Positions 6,593 through 10,572 of a stretch of DNA of 10,572 nucleotides are shown here, piece by piece. The DNA lies in contig JALRLI010000035.1 of the NCBI GenBank assembly GCA_023254555.1, forward strand, positions 1-10,572, read 5' to 3'. The position numbers were made by a program, and so were the translations under genes. The stretch comes from Microbacteriaceae bacterium. GTDB lineage: Bacteria; Actinomycetota; Actinomycetes; Actinomycetales; Microbacteriaceae. Positions within the stretch are counted from its first letter, which is position 1, and every line of letters starts with the position of its first letter. The notes beneath the pieces are model-generated. The model ran no database searches. It had not been told where the DNA came from and worked only from the letters and a program-made list of their open reading frames with translations.

Positions 6593-8320
6593 ATGCCCGG
6601 CCACGATCAAGTGACTCATTCGAACAAACTCGGCGTTGAAGAGCGCAAATCATCGCTCGCGGCGCTGCAGAAGCACGAGCTAGACGTTCTCGTCATCGGC
6701 GGCGGAATTGTCGGTGTGGGTTGCGCGCTTGACGCGGCGACCAGAGGTCTTTCCACCGGGGTCATAGAGGCGGCTGACTGGGCGTCAGGTACCTCGAGTA
6801 GATCGTCGAAGCTTGTGCACGGCGGAATTCGCTATCTTGAACAGCTCAACTTCAGGCTGGTCAGAGAAGCTCTTATCGAGCGTGGGCTACTCCTCCAATG
6901 CATCGCACCGCACCTGGTGAAACCCGTGCGATTCTTGTATCCGCTCACGCTGCCGATCCTCGAGCGACTCTACGTTGGTATCGGAATGCTGATGTACGAC
7001 CTGTTCGCACGAACCGGAAGCACTCCTCCGGGAGTCCCTCACCACCGTCACCTGACTCGTCGTCAGCTCGAGATGTCAATGCCTAGTCTGAAGCGCGGCT
7101 TTTTCAGGGGTGGGCTCAGTTACTGGGATGCTCAGGTTGACGACTCACGCTACGTTTCAATGCTCGTGCGAACTGCGGTCGAATATGGCGCTCACGCCGC
7201 GAATCAGGTGAGCGTAACCGGCTTCCTGAAAGAGGGGGAGCGGGTCGTGGGCGTTCGCGCCCATGACAGGGTGAGTGGCAAAGATATCGAAATTAGGGCC
7301 AAGCAGGTGGTGAACGCTACGGGCGTGTGGACGGGCGAAACGCAGGCCATGGTTGGCGGAGATCGACAGTTCAGCGTCCGCGCATCCAAGGGCATCCATC
7401 TCGTTATTCCGCGTGAAAAATTTCAGGGCACGATGGGAATACTGCTGAGAACCGAAAAGAGCGTGCTCTTCGTGATTCCCTGGGATGAGCACTGGCTGAT
7501 TGGCACGACAGATACTGATTGGCACCTAGACAAGGCCCACCCAGCGGCAACTGCGACCGACATCGATTACGTTCTCGGGCACGTGAATCGAATTCTCGCG
7601 ACCGAGCTCACTCGTGAAGACGTCTCGGGTGTCTACGCGGGCTTACGCCCTCTCCTCTCCGGCGAGTCGGAAGAAACCTCGAAGCTTTCGCGTGAACACA
7701 TCGTGGCCGCCGGTGCGCCAGGTTTGACGCTCGTCGCCGGCGGCAAATGGACTACCTACCGGGTGATGGCGAAAGATGCCATCGATGCTGCGGTCGCTGG
7801 TATGCCGGGCCAGATTTCTGAATCGGTAACCGACAAAGTTTCAGTTCTGGGCGCTGACGGGTACGTTGCCTATGCCAACGCAACAAAGACGATGGCCAAA
7901 CGATCAGGGCTCTCGCAGAAGCAGATTTCCCATCTGCTCAACCGATACGGAACCCTCATTGATGATTTGCTCGAGATGATTTCAGAGAATCCAACTCTGG
8001 CCGAACCGTTACCAGGCGCAGAGCAGTACCTCGCTGTTGAAGCAGTATATGCGGCTACGCACGAGGGTGCTGTTCACCTCGAAGATATCTTGATCAGGCG
8101 CACGAGAATAAGCATTGAGGCGCCCGATCGGGGAGTATCGGCCGCTCCGGTGGTGGCAGATCTTGTTGCACATCCACTCGGTTGGAGCCCAGCCCGCAAG
8201 CGTGCTGAAGTGCGCAACTACCTCGCACGAGTCGCTGCGGAGCGCGCTAGCCAGCTGGAGTTGACTGATGAGGCGGCTGAAGCTGTTCGTTTGCAAGCGT
8301 TGCAGCCAGAGGCGAAGTGA
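6593..8320 (+). CDS. glpD: Aerobic glycerol-3-phosphate dehydrogenase (FAD, quinone-linked)
   Basis: GlpD oxidises sn-glycerol 3-phosphate to dihydroxyacetone phosphate at the inner face of the membrane and passes electrons through FAD to quinone. The 575-residue product shows the N-terminal FAD-binding fold VLVIGGGIVGVG (GGGIVG at 36-41) and the family signature WASGTSSRSSKLVHGGIRYL around 63-81. Further on come FLYPLTLPILERLYVGIGML, WLIGTTDTDW, YAGLRPLL near 345-355 and GGKWTTYR at 383-390, and finally a helical C-terminal domain (about 430-560) typical of the longer actinobacterial and Bacillus-type enzymes. The ATG at 6593 lies one base after the guaB3 stop, with no ribosome-binding site of its own, suggesting translational coupling; a GTG at 6611 is an alternative. 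An upstream extension into guaB3 is also open but would overlap that gene by 86 bp and is rejected. No glycerol kinase or facilitator gene lies nearby. Confidence 0.94.
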   Translation: MPGHDQVTHSNKLGVEERKSSLAALQKHELDVLVIGGGIVGVGCALDAATRGLSTGVIEAADWASGTSSRSSKLVHGGIRYLEQLNFRLVREALIERGLLLQCIAPHLVKPVRFLYPLTLPILERLYVGIGMLMYDLFARTGSTPPGVPHHRHLTRRQLEMSMPSLKRGFFRGGLSYWDAQVDDSRYVSMLVRTAVEYGAHAANQVSVTGFLKEGERVVGVRAHDRVSGKDIEIRAKQVVNATGVWTGETQAMVGGDRQFSVRASKGIHLVIPREKFQGTMGILLRTEKSVLFVIPWDEHWLIGTTDTDWHLDKAHPAATATDIDYVLGHVNRILATELTREDVSGVYAGLRPLLSGESEETSKLSREHIVAAGAPGLTLVAGGKWTTYRVMAKDAIDAAVAGMPGQISESVTDKVSVLGADGYVAYANATKTMAKRSGLSQKQISHLLNRYGTLIDDLLEMISENPTLAEPLPGAEQYLAVEAVYAATHEGAVHLEDILIRRTRISIEAPDRGVSAAPVVADLVAHPLGWSPARKRAEVRNYLARVAAERASQLELTDEAAEAVRLQALQPEAK

Positions 8321-8340
8321 ACTTCGGAGACTGAGACGAC

Positions 8341-9141
8341 ATGAGTGAATCCGTGAACAATCTCACCCTGGGTCAGGTGATGCGCAGGCCCCGATGGATT
8401 GCCGCGCTCTTCTTAGCGGTTGCGGTTGCGGCCGGATTCGCAGCGCTTGGGCAGTGGCAGCTGGGGAGCGCAATTCAACTGCAGGCAGAGAAAGAAGCAG
8501 ACTCTGAGCTCGCAGTTCATCTTGAAGATCTCACCGAGCCGGGTTTACCCGTTGGCGATGCAGCGGCGGGCAGAGTTGTGGTGGTTGAGGGCAGGATGAC
8601 CCCGAATGACTTCTTGGTCGTTGGCCAACGTATGAACGGAGGTGAGCTTGGCTATTGGGTGGTTGGGCATGTGGTGACCTCCGGTGTGCCCGCAGCAAAC
8701 CTTGCAGTAGCTGTTGGATGGAGTGCTGATGCCGTGACTGCGCAGGCAATCGCTCAGAGCCTCAATGATCAAGCTGAACCGACCTCGCAGGCCATCGAAG
8801 GGCGTTATATGCCCGCTGAAGAGCCAGAGATTCCAAAACCCTCCCAGAGTCCGAAACGGTTGAATACGATGTCGGTCGCTCAACAGGTGAACATGTGGAG
8901 CTCGGTCGAGGCCGCAACCTACAGTGGGTTTCTTGTCTCGCACGAACCCGCTCAGGGGCTTGAAAAGATTGATTCCGTTCCTCCGCTGCCACGCGAAACC
9001 GTCAACTGGTTAAACCTGTTTTACGCGATTGAGTGGGTGGTTTTCGCTGGCTTCGCTCTCTACTTCTGGTATCGACTCGCTAAAGATGCGTGGCAGAAAG
9101 AGCTCGAGGCGGAAGCTGAAGCCGAGAGCTCAATAGAATAG
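8341..9141 (+). CDS. SURF1 family protein (cytochrome c oxidase assembly)
   Basis: SURF1 proteins are membrane-bound assembly factors for haem-copper cytochrome c oxidase, linked to haem a insertion into subunit I. This 266-residue protein has the family topology: a first membrane helix at about residues 19-37 ending in the characteristic GQWQL (37-41), a large extracytoplasmic domain with VVVEGRMTPNDFLVVGQRM and GYWVVGHVV, and a second helix at about 224-246 (LFYAIEWVVFAGFALYFWYRL). The tail is acidic and Glu/Ala-rich. ATG 8341 follows glpD by 20 bp with a GGAGA at 8326-8330, a rather long spacing. Actinobacterial SURF1 sequences are divergent, so the call rests on topology and end motifs. 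Its place after glpD puts two respiratory-chain genes side by side within a purine gene cluster. Confidence 0.85.
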   Translation: MSESVNNLTLGQVMRRPRWIAALFLAVAVAAGFAALGQWQLGSAIQLQAEKEADSELAVHLEDLTEPGLPVGDAAAGRVVVVEGRMTPNDFLVVGQRMNGGELGYWVVGHVVTSGVPAANLAVAVGWSADAVTAQAIAQSLNDQAEPTSQAIEGRYMPAEEPEIPKPSQSPKRLNTMSVAQQVNMWSSVEAATYSGFLVSHEPAQGLEKIDSVPPLPRETVNWLNLFYAIEWVVFAGFALYFWYRLAKDAWQKELEAEAEAESSIE

Positions 9142-9145
9142 AACC

Positions 9146-9595
9146 ATGCCGCTTGCCCCGAAAGCTTCCGATTATCCGCGCATCCGTAAGGCTCTTTCCT
9201 TCTACAAAGTGACCTCGGTGATCACCGGTGTGATGCTGCTTCTCCTCGTCGGCGAAATGATTGTCAAGTACGCCTTTGGGTACGAGATTTACGCGTTTAC
9301 CCCGCAAGGCGCAATCACGCTTGTTCCGGTATCGGTGTTTGGTGAAACGGATGCCCAGGGATTCAACCTGTCAACCGGCATCCTGATTGCACACGGCTGG
9401 TTCTACGTGATTTACCTGTTCAGCAACTTCTTGTTATGGAGCCCAATGCGTTGGCCGTTTAGCAAGTTTTTGTTGCTTGCTGCCGGTGGTGTTGTCCCCT
9501 TCCTCTCGTTCTTCCTCGAAGTGCGCATTGCCAAGCAGGTGCACGAGCAACTCGACTCTGTAGACACACGTACACCCTCGGAGGTTTCCAATTAG
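9146..9595 (+). CDS. DUF3817 family membrane protein
   Basis: The 149-residue protein has three predicted membrane helices (about residues 22-42, 76-98 and 106-124) and matches the DUF3817 pattern: FYKVTSVITGVMLLLLVGEM in helix 1, a His-Gly pair within helix 2 (IAHGWFYVIYLF, His83), and a Pro-containing helix 3 ending FLSFFLEVRIAKQV. No enzyme motif is visible and the family has no known function. It starts 4 bp after the SURF1 gene without its own clear ribosome-binding site, so coupling is likely. Its stop codon TAG (9593-9595) overlaps the proposed ATT start of guaA by sharing one T. In the actinobacteria I know of, this family is commonly found near guaA, which is consistent here. Confidence 0.88.
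   Translation: MPLAPKASDYPRIRKALSFYKVTSVITGVMLLLLVGEMIVKYAFGYEIYAFTPQGAITLVPVSVFGETDAQGFNLSTGILIAHGWFYVIYLFSNFLLWSPMRWPFSKFLLLAAGGVVPFLSFFLEVRIAKQVHEQLDSVDTRTPSEVSN
9580..9593 (+). promoter_or_regulatory. Ribosome-binding site and ATT start codon of guaA
   Basis: GGAGG at 9580-9584 is followed by a 6-base spacer (TTTCCA) and then ATT at 9591-9593. In this frame there is no ATG, GTG, TTG or CTG between the in-frame stop TAG at 9561-9563 and GTG 9672, which already lies 17 codons inside the conserved glutaminase domain that begins VLVVDFGAQY. The perfectly spaced site therefore points to ATT as the initiation codon, decoded as Met. Confidence 0.75.
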
Positions 9596-10572
9596 CACGT
9601 CGCAAAACGGCCCCAGGCCTGTACTCGTAGTTGACTTCGGCGCCCAGTACGCGCAGCTCATTGCGAGGAGGGTGCGTGAAGCGGGTGTCTATTCAGAGAT
9701 TGTTCCGCACTCAATCACTGCTGCAGAGGTGAACGAGAAGAACCCTGCTGCCATTGTGCTCTCGGGAGGGCCTTCGAGCGTCTATGAAGAGGGCGCACCG
9801 AGTTTCGATCCTGCCATTTTCGAACTTGGGCTGCCAATGTTTGGCATTTGCTACGGTTTCCAAGTGATGGCGAAGACCCTGGGCGGCGAGGTCTCACACT
9901 CGGGTCTGCGCGAGTACGGCGCAACCGAGGCGACAATCCTCTCGGGTGGCGGTTCGGTGCTCTCCGGCCAGCCAGAGAGCCAAACCGTCTGGATGAGTCA
10001 CGGTGATTCAGTTACTCGTGCACCAGAGGGTTTCACAGTGCTCGCCAAGACGGATTCGACTCCGGTCGCCGCCTTCGGTGACGCCGAGCGATGCTTCTAC
10101 GGAGTGCAGTGGCATCCAGAGGTGAAGCATTCTGAGTTCGGCCAAAATCTGCTCGAGAACTTCTTGCACAAGGCGGCAGGGCTTGCCAATGATTGGAACT
10201 CGGGTAACGTCATCGCCGACCAGGTCGCGCGCATTCAGGCACAGGTTGGAAACTCGAAGGTGATTTGCGGACTCTCTGGTGGTGTAGATTCTGCGGTAGC
10301 CGCTGCGCTCGTGCATAAAGCTGTTGGTGACCAACTCGTCTGCGTGTTCGTTGACCACGGCCTTCTGCGCCAAGACGAGCGCCGGCAGGTAGAAGAAGAT
10401 TACGTCAAAGCTACCGGTGTGCGATTGGTGACGGTGGATGCTCGTGAGCAGTTTATATCGGCACTGGCAGGTGTCACCGACCCAGAGACCAAGCGCAAGA
10501 TCATCGGCCGCGAGTTCATCCGCACCTTTGAACAGGCTGAAGCCGACCTCGTTGCAGAGTCTCTCGAGGGAG
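9591..10572 (+). CDS. guaA: GMP synthase (glutamine-hydrolysing) GuaA, N-terminal 327 codons (3' end outside window)
   Basis: GuaA converts XMP to GMP with ATP and glutamine, the last step of GMP synthesis. The visible part holds the complete class I glutamine amidotransferase domain. The nucleophile is Cys87 in FGICYGFQ, the other two triad residues are His175 and Glu177 in VQWHPEV, and MSHGDSV and VLSGGPSSVY are also present. It continues into the ATP pyrophosphatase domain with the P-loop SGGVDS at 229-234 and VFVDHGLLR. The frame remains open to the window edge; the rest of this domain and the dimerisation domain (about 200 residues in the family) are outside. I start it at ATT 9591, giving fMet-STSQNGPRPVLVVDF, because that codon sits six bases after GGAGG and no ordinary start codon exists upstream of the conserved domain. 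It overlaps the DUF3817 gene by 5 bp and closes the gua cluster begun by guaB. Confidence 0.95.
   Translation, partial: MSTSQNGPRPVLVVDFGAQYAQLIARRVREAGVYSEIVPHSITAAEVNEKNPAAIVLSGGPSSVYEEGAPSFDPAIFELGLPMFGICYGFQVMAKTLGGEVSHSGLREYGATEATILSGGGSVLSGQPESQTVWMSHGDSVTRAPEGFTVLAKTDSTPVAAFGDAERCFYGVQWHPEVKHSEFGQNLLENFLHKAAGLANDWNSGNVIADQVARIQAQVGNSKVICGLSGGVDSAVAAALVHKAVGDQLVCVFVDHGLLRQDERRQVEEDYVKATGVRLVTVDAREQFISALAGVTDPETKRKIIGREFIRTFEQAEADLVAESLEG

Overview
The window is a stretch of chromosomal housekeeping genes from a Gram-positive actinobacterium, most likely a member of the Microbacteriaceae or a close relative in Micrococcales. The protein styles support this (a GuaB3-type IMPDH paralogue, a SURF1/DUF3817/guaA neighbourhood, tandem DUF4190 membrane proteins, a THUMP-like methyltransferase and a CIRCE-controlled groES). 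The base composition, judged by eye, is only moderately GC-rich (roughly mid-50s percent), which would suit a small-genome aquatic lineage. The placement is inferred from protein resemblance, not from a search.

Layout. Positions 1-251 hold the 3' end of tsaD (tRNA t6A synthesis). Converging on it are three minus-strand genes: a SAM methyltransferase with a THUMP-like C-terminus (261-1463) and two related small DUF4190 membrane proteins (1479-1931 and 2052-2348), with a textbook TTCG-loop terminator between the two. A 207-bp divergent intergenic region carries a recognisable promoter and a CIRCE operator for groES (2556-2849), which stands without groEL and ends in a strong terminator. An EamA/RarD-type transporter gene follows (about 2941-3855).

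From 3967 to the window end runs a tightly packed co-directional cluster: guaB, guaB3, glpD, a SURF1-like gene, a DUF3817 gene and guaA (cut by the window edge). Gaps between these genes are 6, 1, 20 and 4 bp, then a 5-bp overlap. GuaB (IMP to XMP) and GuaA (XMP to GMP) are the two committed steps of GMP synthesis. The three genes between guaB3 and guaA concern respiration or the membrane: GlpD feeds electrons to quinone, SURF1 proteins help assemble cytochrome oxidase, and DUF3817 is an uncharacterised membrane family.

The region is mostly ordinary core genome, and I see no mobile element, CRISPR array, tRNA or rRNA. Two points stand out. The GuaB3 paralogue has serine at the catalytic cysteine position of IMPDH and shows no Arg-Tyr flap dyad, so it probably does not do normal IMPDH chemistry. 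In addition, guaA has no ATG, GTG, TTG or CTG start in the right place and appears to start at ATT behind a strong GGAGG ribosome-binding site.
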